Origin: Schistocephalus solidus
Taxonomy: Eukaryota; Platyhelminthes; Cestoda; Diphyllobothriidea; Diphyllobothriidae
Direction: 5' to 3'
Assembly (NCBI GenBank): GCA_017591395.1
Contig: WEDG01007055.1
Span: 236,068-300,067, forward strand
DNA: 64,000 nt
The notes below the pieces were generated by a model. That model saw only the letters and a program-made list of their open reading frames with translations, was not told the DNA's origin and made no database searches. Position 1 is the stretch's first letter; each line of letters begins with the position of its first letter. Below are positions 35,610 through 46,119 of this stretch, in pieces. Position numbers and translations under genes: made by a program.

Positions 35610-37610
35610 GGGGAGCATTTATTGTTTTGTTTCTGTCCTTCCTGTGGATCACACTTCAAGGAAGCATTCACAGAGTTCTAGAGAACATTTGCTATGTATA
35701 ACTCCACTTTAGCCACTGAATAGATGACTCAGATGAGCCTAGATGTCTTTACACGTTTTTGTGAGGAGATTCTTGACTAGGTAGAAAAAAAGAACACACA
35801 TCAGCATTCATCAATTTTCCCTTGTTTTTCATCACAAATCGTGAATGATATTTATAAACAGTACTCTCAGAGTCTCATTATTTGTGTGACCTTATTAGTT
35901 GCCGGTATTTTCTAACTGCTTATCAAATTGCAAATGCACGTCCGGGATATGGATATACTAACTGATATTATGCTCAGAGGCCGACTTTGGGTAGTTTTAG
36001 TGTTCCTGTATAGTCGAACGGATATTTATTTGGATGGTTCGTTTAATGAAATCACAAAACCGTTCTGACTGAGTTTCATTTGTGTGTTTTACTTGCAGAA
36101 CGTTTACTAGAGGCAGTGATTTCGTAGAAAAATTCGGCTTAGGAACAAAAGGTTATCCATGGAGGTTTCCTTCAAAAGGATTCTTTTTGAACAAATGACA
36201 TTCTCCGGTAGAGTTTGGTAAGAACGTGACTCATACCTAGGTCCGATGGAGTTAAGGTATGTTTACCGGCCTAATACTCACAGCTGGTATTTGGCATAAT
36301 TCGTAAAAAAATACCTTCTTCCTTCTGTTTATCTCTTTGTTAGCCACTAACTTCAGAATAAATAACTTCATTACATTAATCTTTTCCACACAATGTATCA
36401 TTTATCCGAATGCCATGAGCAGTTTTATAAACTAGCTTTTTCATTCCATCAGCCACTTTGTGCTTCTGAGGGTTGGAACAACAACTGAGGAGAAGTATTT
36501 TCTTTCTTTCTTTCTCTCTTTCAACTGATAAGAAGTATTTTCTTTCTGTGCTCACAAACCACGCAACCACTCAGATTTCATGCCATTTTGATTAAAAAAT
36601 ATTGTCCGGGTGCACTTCATATGCAACTGGAAACATCGCAGTTTGATATTTAACAGAGAAATGTGCTAACCGGGACTGATCGTTTACTTGCGGAAACTTC
36701 CGAAATTATGTATGAGCCCAGTCCGATTCAAGTAAATCGTTGCGTCCTCTATAAAGTAAAGATCTCCCTGATGGCACATGTAGTTTACTTTTTTTGAGAA
36801 TGAAGTATTTTAGCTGAACGTAAATATTTTATTACTTTGCTTTTATTGTGTAAAGAAATGCTTTGTTTTTTTGAAAAAAACAAAAGCTAATCTCATGGGA
36901 GGAACCGCAAACGTTTAGGATAATAATGGGTTGGTTTCTGAAGGCGTGCGTATGCAAACCTCAAACTGTGGCTAATAGAGTCAATGATTATACAGTGAAA
37001 CCTCCACTATATACTGAAAGCTGCCTAAACTATTTATGCGTTTTTGCTGGTGCTCCGTTGCAGATAGAAAAGAAAGTAAACCAGGGAGGATAGTAAGGAA
37101 AACTCTCGGCAGAAGTTCAAATGAAAGGCTAGTGATAACGATATCGGCTCAGTGAGATTGATCTTGTTGTTTAAAGATATTATTTGATTGGACGTTTGGC
37201 TGCCTGAAAGCTGAACAGGGCTAACTTCAAGGCTCCTGTGTAGGCTGAATGAGGCAGACAGACAGCAGACGCTAAAATGCAGAAGGGAGTTTAGACATAC
37301 TTTTCTCCTCTGTCATAAACCAGAAATCGTTTCAAGGAAGAAAAAAGCTCAAACATGGCCCAGGGAAAGTGGAAATTAGATCCCTGAACGCCCAAAAGAA
37401 CTGTAGACTTTGAAGGTATAAAATAGGTTTGTATATAGTATAGGAATTCAATACAAAATTAGAAGAGAATTTGATCAGTAAAGAAAAATTACTGTTCTTA
37501 AAAGGCGAACTTGTGCATATAGATGGATGCATTCATATTATCAAAAGATTTCCATTTTTGTGAACTGTCATGTAGCTTCATCATCTCTACTAAATCTTAC
37601 AACGTTTACA
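35610..37610. other. Stretch with nothing identified apart from a short TTTC repeat
   Basis: A TTTC-rich duplicated block (AAGTATTTTCTTTCT twice, about 36493-36547) is the only pattern. No coding frame of note. Confidence 0.45.
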
Positions 37611-37615
37611 ATATT

Positions 37616-37775
37616 AGAGCATTAGAGCGTTGGACTTTTACTAAACAGATCGCGCGTTCAAGCCTCGGCTGGTGCACTAGATGAGGTTGGGTATGACTAT
37701 CTGATGACGGCTAGTGCTCCAAAAGTGGTTATTTAAGTCTCCCTTGACTTTTTCTGCAATATTCATCTGTCCAGT
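37616..37775 (+). repeat. tRNA-derived SINE, family 1
   Basis: TTAGAGCGTTGGACTTTTAC, then the B-box-like GCGTTCAAGCCTCG, then GGTTGGGTATGACTATCTGA and CTCCCTTGACTTT reproduce the family seen at 4650, 16780 and 51455. The 3' part of the longer copies is missing. Confidence 0.7.
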
Positions 37776-38254
37776 ATAAAGTAAACATTTCAGATTGAGA
37801 ACATTTATTTTGAGAAGAACATGTTTTCTCAAGTTGCGGAACAGCCCAGCCTTGAAGGGGGAAAACTACCAGACTGAAAGATGACGACAGTGATAGCTTA
37901 AGGCTTTACTAGGAGAGTTCAAATTTACTGGAAGTGTTATAAATTTATCTTCGAACGTAGTTCTCGACATGTTTACAACCTCGGAAATTTTAGGCTGTGC
38001 TTTCATCTGAGGCTGAATTATAAAAACAAGTTAAATTTGGATTTAGAAAAGCGAAATAAGGTGCACTGAAAAATTTTCAGGTTCTGTCCTAGCCAATCGC
38101 ATAGGACATACGGGTCTCCTCGTTAACCCAGTACGTGTAGGCATTAGTGAACCAGGCACAGCTATGGGAGAAAATCCGCCAAAAAACCGTTCCTTCTACG
38201 TGACCCACAAGGCAGCGACCATAACTTTAATTAGCTGAACTGAAAGTGAGTCGT

Positions 38255-38570
38255 TAAGCACTAACGACAGTTGATTTGTGGAGACTTCCTCATCAAACGG
38301 CTGCTGATCAATGGGAATTGGTCATTTTTTCAGGTATTTCACATGAAATTAAAGGCTTGCTGGTAATCAGTTTAGTGTCGCTAGTTAATTTCTCCATTTT
38401 TCTCTGGACTCAAACCCTTTAGCAGATCCATTTGTTATCAAGATGTAACCTGCCCCAAATGTTATAAAAACAGAACAGCTCTTGATCGGGGCCATGCACC
38501 TCAGATGCTGGCCGAATTTCGTCGTTGCCATTACTGTCACCAATTCAAAGCCGGCTGAGTCTACCTTGTT
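38255..38570 (+). pseudogene. Possible transposase N-terminal zinc ribbon (weak)
   Basis: VDLWRLPHQTAADQW (about 38270-38315) and, in another frame, CPKCYKNRTAL...FRRCHYC (about 38450-38538) give a CxxC-x24-CxxC pattern. This recalls the start of ISXO2/Merlin-type transposases. No downstream catalytic region was found. It may be chance. Confidence 0.25.
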
Positions 38571-39039
38571 CGCCGCAAACTGAAGAATGGGTGTACAAAA
38601 TGAGAAAGTATTGACAAGTCAGGTTTGTTAGCAAGTAAAGGGAAGAAAAAAATATGTAGTAGGTAACCAGCCGTTTTTTTAAGCAAACCATTAACTTAGA
38701 AAGTTGCTGAATGGGTCCTAAAGCAAGCTCTTATTTCAATCTCCTACTTGCGGGCCTCAAGTCAGAACCAACGCTTTTATTTTAAAAAGATGCGCACATC
38801 CAAACTCCAGCCGAACCCTGATTGCCTCTCAGATGGGATGAGGGTAACTAGGGTAAAAATGGCATCCACAGTTCTGACAGCCCTTGTCAGGTAAATGCTG
38901 CTTTGTCATAAATGCATCTATACTATCCGGTGTTTTAAATAGTCTTATAGTCTACCCATATTCGCAGCTTGTTATGGTAGAATGCAGGAATAGAAAGCCT
39001 TTACTCTGAGGTCTTTCACAAAAATTTCGGGAAAATTTG

Positions 39040-39180
39040 CGTTTGAATTCAGGTTAAGGTTAGGATTAGATTTAAGATAGAGTTATTGTTGGGGTGAGAA
39101 GTATGGTACAGGTTAAGGTTAGGGCTAAGGTAAGGATTCAGATTAGGCTTAGGCTTAGCCTTAGAACACGGGAGTAGGAG
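39040..39180 (-). repeat. Degenerate telomere-like tract
   Basis: Repeated GGTTAAGGTTAGGATTAG, GGTTAAGGTTAGGGCTAAGG and AGGCTTAGGCTTAGCC units on the plus strand equal CCCTAA-type repeats on the minus strand. It lies just 5' of the Penelope copy. Clear inverted ends like those of 14879-15302 are not visible, though ATAGGAACG occurs near 39285. Confidence 0.55.
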
Positions 39181-39357
39181 TACTTAAAAGTAACAATGCT
39201 GGACTGAGGAAAAATTGTCAACAATAGGAAGCATATATAAGGCTTTCAAGTGGAAGTATTGTACGGTATGAGGGTATCGAAAAATAGGAACGCAAAGACA
39301 GATTTTAAACGTGGTTTTTACTGGAATTTGCATGAAGGAATATTAAAAAAGACGAAA

Positions 39358-40960
39358 ATATGCGGTCCTTGAAGCAGGATGAACCTACGATTGCCAAAAT
39401 ATACGGACTTCCCAAAGTTCACAAACATGGCATTCTGCTGCGAACGATAGTCTCCTTAATCGGTGCACCAAATTATAAGATTTCCAAGTGGCTATTTCAT
39501 CAACTCAACCCACTTACAAAGAACTGTGAATCCTCTATCCAAGACTCGCTACAGTTCCTCGAGAAGATAAAAGACTTTAAAATTGCAAATGACGAAATAA
39601 TGGTGTCATTTGATGCTATTTCTTTATTTACGTCTATCTTTCTGGACATAGCGAGGACCTGTACTGCAGAACTCCTACAGGCCTACTCTACCGATGTACC
39701 TGCGGAAGTCCTCCTCGAACTCCTCGATATTTGCCTTGAAACAAACTTTTCCTTTGCTGAAAATTATTATCGACAACTAAAAGGTGCCCCTATGGGTTCG
39801 CCAATATCCGGTTTTTTGGTGGAGGCTGTGATGCAGAAACTAGAGGCTACAGCTCTCCCCAGAATTTATCCGAGATTTTAGCTACGCTACGTGGACGATA
39901 TATTTGTTATCTTCAAAAAAAGAGCAACTTGAACTACTCCACAAAAACCTGAACTCCACGTTCCCAGGAATTCAATTTACCCTCGAAACAGAAGTTGATG
40001 AACGACTCCCTTTCTCAGATGTCCTCGTACATAGAAGACCAACGACTCACTACATACCTCTGTCTATCGTAAATATACATGCACCGAGGTCATTTTACAT
40101 TTTGAGAGTAACCACCCCATGTCTCACAAACGCAGCTCTGTTAACAGCTTGATAAGTTGAGCAAAAACTCACTGTTCCAATGAAGAAGCATATTGAACAG
40201 AAATTAAATACCTTTTCAAATTATTTTCCCAAAATGGATATCCTCCTGACGTTTTCCGTCGATGCATTCGGCGACAACAGTTAAAAGAATATGGTATTTC
40301 GAGAGCTATGACCTCCCAGGCGTCAAAAACAACAAACTTGCGAACCCTCCCATATGTAAAGAATGTATCTGAGCTCGTTGAAAGACAGCTCAAGAAACAC
40401 CATATACAAATAGCGCACAAACCTACAACAAACTTGCGCATCCAGCTTGTACACCCTAAGGGCAGGGTTTGCTATTTCAATAGAAAAGATGATGTCTACA
40501 AAATACCGTGTACCAGTTGTGATGCAGTTTATTGTGGCAAAACCGGGAAATCTCTATCCACCCGTTTACATGAACATCAGTTAGCGGTGAGGAGACGAGA
40601 CCCCTTATCTCAGGTAGCCATGCACACACTGGACACAGGACACCTATTTGTATGGGAGGATACCCACATCGTTGGCGCCTGCTCAACAAGGAAGGGCCGC
40701 GAATTCCTAGAAGCAATGCACTCAGACGAGGCATGCATTAGCAGGCATATCGATTTAGATGCCACTTACAAATTTCTCAAGGTCATATGGAGGTGAAAAC
40801 AGCCACTATTGACCGGATAACTTAAAACTCTGGAAGTCTATTGGCTCAAACCTTAGCCAACCATAGAATCTTGTGTTAGGCATTATTTAAGGTTAACTGT
40901 TTTCTGTACATCTCACATTTGTCTGACGATGAACTGGGGCACCATATTCGAAAATCTACA
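39358..40960 (+). pseudogene. Penelope-like element, best copy: RT, linker, GIY-YIG, 3' UTR
   Basis: The RT starts at PTIAKIYGLPKVHKHG. Motif A is IMVSFDAISLFTS, motif B GAPMGSPISGF, motif C YVDDIFVIF (39888-39914). The linker reads ESNHPMSHKRSS and SQNGYPPDVFRRCIRR. The GIY-YIG domain follows as VYKIPCTSCDAVYCGKTGKS with RLHEHQLAV, Gly-Arg-Glu-Phe and the C-terminal ISRHIDLDATYKFL, stopping at 40796. The first core Ile is replaced (YCG for YIG). Defects: a TAG before LRYVDD, a +1 shift in an A7 run (39915-39921), a shift near 40045, and TGA codons near 40156 and 40193. The 5' part is missing. Penelope elements retrotranspose with a GIY-YIG nuclease. This copy is dead as read but recently so. 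Confidence 0.92.
40923..40953 (+). ncRNA. Hammerhead-like core in Penelope 3' UTR
   Basis: CTGACGATGAACTGGGGCAC...ATATTCGAAAATC keeps CUGANGA and CGAAA with a short GAA/TTC stem II. It lies 127 nt after the stop of the Penelope ORF, the expected side for such ribozymes. Not folded; flanking stems I and III were not established. Confidence 0.4.
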
Positions 40961-40964
40961 TAAT

Positions 40965-42780
40965 AACGTTATTTCGGTCCCAAAGAACTCAACTTAATTT
41001 AATTAAATTTCTTGGGGTGTCGATATTTCAGTACAATTGGAAATATACACAACGTTCATTAGCATTTCCAGACACGCCGACACCTCGTGTTTAATTTTGT
41101 CGTCCTAATTTTACTGGTGCAAGAAGCCTGGGGATATTAATAATATTGGTCGGATGATAGGCCTCTGTATAATCCACACTATTATCGAACAGGTAATATA
41201 TTAAAAATTCCTTTTATATATCTTCATGGTTCGCAAAACGGATCAACCTTTAGACGAAAGCATTCTTAAAAACAGAAACGTTTATAAAAAGTTCTTCACG
41301 AATTCTCAAATGTCTAGCGCACGATGGGGATCACGTGTTGCAAGTACGTTACTTAACGCATGAAATTTCATGCGCTTCACAATAAATCCCTGTTACCCAA
41401 AAACAAGTCACGCAGTCTAGCGGCAGTAGAGGCACTACCTACTCGAATATCAGATAATAGCTACATTAAATTTCATTTAAATAAGGCTAATTATAGAGTG
41501 TTTAGGGAACAAGGGCAAAAGAAAAGAGGACAGCAATAACAAATATAAAAGATCAGTACTTTTTATGTTCATATGCATTGTTCATATCCATTTGTCTGTC
41601 AGAAGTAGTGTTAATTTTATTTATAGTATTAAGCACAAAATCAGCTCTTTTTTGCATGGGAAAATTAGTTTTCCTTGTACCACGCTGTTCTGATGATAGT
41701 AAAAAACTTTTTCCATAGGACTGAGTGCTTTTATCGACAAGGGTAAAAAGGTTATTTCCGCTGTATCCGCTACAATGCCTTAGCAATATTCAGCTACAGG
41801 CTTCACATCCAAGGTTTGATCCTTTGTCGATCAATCATTGAACAACTTTCTACCTCCCCAGCCACGATCCCTTGCACGTCGGCTGATGTCACAGACTTTT
41901 CGGCGGTACTGCAACAGTTTGATGTTATCCATGCAGCTGGTAGGAGGTTAGTTACTATTTCCTATCTGCTTATGGTTGTAACTTGACCAAAAAAAGGCGA
42001 TTGTCTTTTCCCTGTCAGTAAAATTTCCGAACAACGATTACCGGTACCGCGTGACCATTATCGTTGCTTTTGGACTTCAGTTCCAAGCCAGGTGGAAATT
42101 CCCAGTTCCATTGCGAAATAAATATGGATCACCGCACACCACATCCACGTAACCCCAAGGTTTTTACTGGCAAGCGAATTCCTAATAAACATTAGGTCCA
42201 GAAGAGAGGGCTAAAGCAGTGCAGGTCAGTGCCTTGATTGACGTAAAGGTCCTAGAATCTATTTTTGTGAACCCCTAGAAGACAAAAGGAACACGATCAG
42301 AAAGTATAGATCACAAGTCGAATGGAAGTATTTTTGGTAATTAATAGGAGTATGTTCGGTTTGAAGACTGTTCAAAACCTTGACTGAAATTTATCGACCT
42401 CATCCTCCAAACAATAGGGTGGAAGGGTACTGTATACAAGTTTAAGAAACAAGAACTACGCCTTCAACATCTCGGTTGAATGCAGTATTTTGTACCGATG
42501 TAGCAGTAACAAAGATCGCTTAGTAGTCCTAGATTCAAGGAGATGTTGAACTGTTGCTGCATTTTTGCAAATCGGGATACGCCAGCCGAAGCAGTGCCGT
42601 TAATTTCAAACAAAGTATCGATTTTCCTAAGGCAAATCCGGTAACAGCATCAATTTCCTGGCCGTCACCTGCATACAATGGCAACTACTAATTTTTCTGG
42701 GATCAAAAATGTTTCGTTGCTGCAGATGAATCTTGGAGTAGAATGAAAGGTAAAAGCGGCTGCGACAACAAGATCAGAAT
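40965..42780. other. Stretch with nothing firmly identified
   Basis: A minus-strand frame at 41786-41553 (77 codons) is protein-like but unknown. From about 42000 the sequence may be the decayed 5' part of the LINE that follows, but I see no endonuclease motif. Confidence 0.3.
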
Positions 42781-42784
42781 TTTT

Positions 42785-44250
42785 CATTGAAAACTTTATT
42801 TCGATTTCATTTAGTCTTTTGATCATGTTGACCATGATCTGCTCCTGCTGAAACTTGCCTCCTGTGACATAGGTAACAAGCTTCTGAACTTAATATCCTC
42901 CTATTTGAATGCTCGCACACAACGGGTTAAAATTTCCTATGTTATCTTCAACCCCACGCATGTGAGGAGTGGAGTTATTCAGGGAAGCGTGCTCGGCCCA
43001 CTTCTATTTTGCCTTTTTGTGAACGATGTTCCTGATTGTTTTCAGTATGGTAGGCCCTTTATGTACGCTGGCGATTTAAAAGTTGCCTATCGATATAAAC
43101 CGGTCGATCGCAACATCGTGCTTGAGCTCTTAAAATAGGATCCTCAGGCCTTCGGTCAGTGGTGTTGCACATGGCGCCTCTCACTTTCTTGGCACAGGCG
43201 CTCCGTTATGTTTATTGGCGACAACTATCGGCCCCAGGTAAGCATAGACGGTCACGACCTAAATGTGCCTGGAGTTATAAAGGGTTTGGACATATCATAT
43301 TTTAGTGGTCTTAATCTTTCAGAGCACTGCGCACTGATTGTCTCGAAAAGCATGCCAAACTACTGGGTTTATTCTCAGAAATTTAAAAACCATCAATAGT
43401 AGAACCAGCCTTTATAAAATGTATGTCAGACCTAGTCTGGAATACTGCTCGTTCCTATTAAGCCATCTGCACGCTAGTGAACGGAAGAAGATAGAATCAG
43501 TCCAGCACTTCTTTACTAAAAGAGTTTTCACTTCAGAGCACAGAAACCTGTGAGCTTACAACGCTGTGAGCTTACAAGCCTCGAACCGTTGTGGCTTCGT
43601 AGATTAGAAGGGAATATTTTTACTGTTTAAACTTTTAAACAGTTTTAACTTTAACCGCCTTACATCCCTGAGGTAGATCGACCACTTTCGGTGCACCAGT
43701 TATTGAGATGTATTTTTATTTCTTCCTTTGGCACGCACCGTTAGATACCATCAGTTTTTTTGGTAAACACTATAGCAATCTGAAATAAACTACCCAGAAG
43801 TATTAAAATTCAGCCAAACTATCCTTTGTTTACGAGAGCTGTCACTAGTTTTCTACATTCAACACACCTTCCACAAATTTGGGTGCTGATTCTCTGGAAG
43901 CTCTCTTCCGTTCTGATGACGTTCACGGACTCTAAACTGTGTACCAGGGTTCGTGCTGACGGCAATATTGCTGGCTCTGCCGTCCATAATCGACTAATTC
44001 TTCAGTCGACAGCAAGAAACCGTTCGCAGACACACCTTTAGCTGGTGCAGAATACCAGATCCATAGCACTGAAGGGAGAAGGACTACACCGTGCACCTTC
44101 GTCAATCCTTCCCAGTCCCGTCAATAAGCTGCCGTTTTTTCTCCTGAAAACACTTGAAAGAACGATCAAGAGTTTTTTCACTGTCCGCTCGATCCTCTAC
44201 TCTATATCTCTTTTGACCTTGCCTGTAAACTGGCAATAAATAAATAAACG
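42785..44250 (+). pseudogene. CR1-like LINE, RT C-terminal half and 3' tail
   Basis: RT motif A region DHVDHDLLLLKLASCDIG leads into SSYLNARTQRVK. Motif B reads GVIQGSVLGPLLFCLFVNDV. Motif C is YAGDLKV where an active enzyme has YADD. Thumb-like LNLSEHCALI, YVRPSLEYCS and LTSLEPLWLRRLEGNI (after shifts) follow. The 3' end is TGCCTGTAAACTGGCAATAA followed by ATAAATAAA, a short A-rich tail. The 5' part including the endonuclease is lacking. Frameshifts and the motif C change make it inactive. Confidence 0.85.
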
Positions 44251-44384
44251 TTATGTAGGAGCTAGGGAAAACTAACAAAATCATAATTCTCCCAGCTGAG
44301 AAGACTATAATGAGAAAGCTAAGACCTCGCTTGATGACAGAAAAGTCCACAGACAAGCACTGAACTCACAAGCAAAACAGTTAC

Positions 44385-45905
44385 AACTAGGATGACTAAA
44401 CTACTTACAGAATACCGGCGCAAGAATGTGATCACGCAGAATTAGTGGCGCCAAATGAAAATAAGTGACACCACTCTTATTCGCTTCTATTGTCTTTCAA
44501 AAATTCATAATCTAAGTTTTCCACTGCGGTCAATCTTTATTCTGAAAGGCAACCCTACAATTAACTTGGTTAAGTAGATGCACTCCGAATTTAAGTTTAT
44601 TCAAGACAATTTGACTGTCTCAGCCTGTGAATTCCTTTTAGACCTTCATGGTCGACGATTCAACCAGGAAAAATCATGGTCTCCTTCGATGTGACTTCGT
44701 TATTTACTTCAACTCCACTGAAGTTGGCTTACGGGGTCTTGCGTAAGAAACTTGAAGAGGCATAGGACGAGGCTCAGCGTTCACTCAAAGTTGAACATGC
44801 CATGAGGCTGTTCAAATTTTGCCAAAAACCCTACTTTATCTTTGTTGCAGAAACCTATGAGCAGATGAAAAAAGCTTCAATGAGTTCCTTAATCTGCGAT
44901 TTGGTGGCAGAATTGATTTTACAGGAGCTATAAAACACTGCCTTTATTCAAATTGAGCCTGTCTTTGGGCACCGTTACATTGGCGACACGTTTTTTTATC
45001 GTTGATAAACATAAACATGCTGCAAAACTTCCATACCTTGCTCGATGGAATCTTCCCTGATATAAATTCACAACGGAAGAAGTACAAGAACAGCAATGAA
45101 ATCCCAACGGCGAAATTGAAATAACGGTCTACAGGAAGGCAACGCACACCACAAAACTTGTCAGCTTTTAAAGCAACCATCCGGTGGCTCGCAACCCTAC
45201 CTGTGCGAGAAAGATCTTCAAACGGATTCAGAATAAGTGAAGCAGGTCAGAGGAACAAACGTACGCAAATGTACGATGTCTCCGTGGCCAATTTACGCGG
45301 AATAGCTAGCCAAAATCTTAAGTAAGCCTATGCCCTTGTGTTCGGCCTTGGAGAACCCAAACAGAAACACAAACAAGGATATGACACGATCTGCCGAACA
45401 TTAAGAACGTCTCAGAAAGGACTGAGCGCACTGCTGCCGGACTAGATAATGACAATGCACACCGACCCAACACTAAACTGCGCACCAGGGTGATGAACAT
45501 CAATGAACGATTAAACCTTAAAGAGCAATCTGCGATAGGGTATCGCATGCCATGCCTAAACTGTCCTTATAACTACATAGGCCAGACTGAACACACGCTG
45601 GGCGATTAATTATCTTGATTTGCTGCCCGCACCTACCAAACTGGCCATGATTTCGACTTGGCAGCCGTCAAGATACTCACCCGCGCCGGAAACAAGACGA
45701 GTCGAGAATTTATTGAAGCCTGGTACACGGATAGGAACTTAAGCAATCGATGTACCCGTTTGGCGCCAGCGTACAGAGCTCTGTGCAGTCACCGCCAGAC
45801 TTGCATCAGTGATCATTGATTGGTTTGTTCTCCTTATCAGTGTCGCCTATTTGGTGCTGCTAGCTCTGACGACGGACTGCAGCAGGTGTTTGCAAGCTCA
45901 AAATA
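44385..45905 (+). pseudogene. Penelope-like element, RT to GIY-YIG, heavily decayed
   Basis: It starts near DTTLIRFYCLSKIHNLSFP. Motif A is KIMVSFDVTSLFTSTP, then EAQRSLKVEHAMRLFKFCQK. Motif B is MSSLICDLVAELILQEL and motif C a mutated RYIGDTFF (YVDD expected). Further on, the linker (SNHP.., then a stop-rich region), the nuclease as YRMPCLNCPYNYIGQTEHTL-like residues at 45541-45600, and the C-terminus REFIEAWYTDRNLSNRCTRL with APAYRALCSH. Multiple stops and shifts. The 3' UTR runs into a SINE-derived block. Confidence 0.85.
45866..45897 (+). ncRNA. Decayed hammerhead-like core in Penelope 3' UTR
   Basis: CTGACGACGGACTGCAGCAG...GTTTGCAAGCTCAA. The first block is intact; the second (CGAAAGC in relatives) has become TGCAAGC. 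Position after the ORF matches the other copies. Confidence 0.3.
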
Positions 45906-45924
45906 ATAAGAAACAAAAATCGTT

Positions 45925-46115
45925 AACGAACGCTCACCGATCGTTAACGGAACTCACTCGTCCCGTTGTGCCATGGGGCTCATTCTCGAGCCCCACCAGC
46001 AGCCGCACAGTGGCTAGTAGTAGAGAAATAATTAACAATGACTGACTAATGATCACTAATGAGTTAGAAATGGCAATTCCAGTCTACCTTGTCTTTGTTG
46101 GCAATGTTTATAAAC
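45925..46115. repeat. Rearranged SINE family 1 (two opposed pieces)
   Basis: 45930-46025 is the SINE 3' body on the minus strand (CGGAACTCACTCGTCCCGTT, CTCGAGCCCCACCAGCAGCC). 46050-46110 is the middle part on the plus strand (TGGCAATTCCAGTCTACCTT, GTCTTTGTTGGCAA). It abuts the Penelope 3' end. Confidence 0.6.
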
Positions 46116-46119
46116 AAAT

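Noticed and set aside
40169..40441. 90-aa minus-strand ORF
   Set aside because: Shadow of the Penelope linker region.
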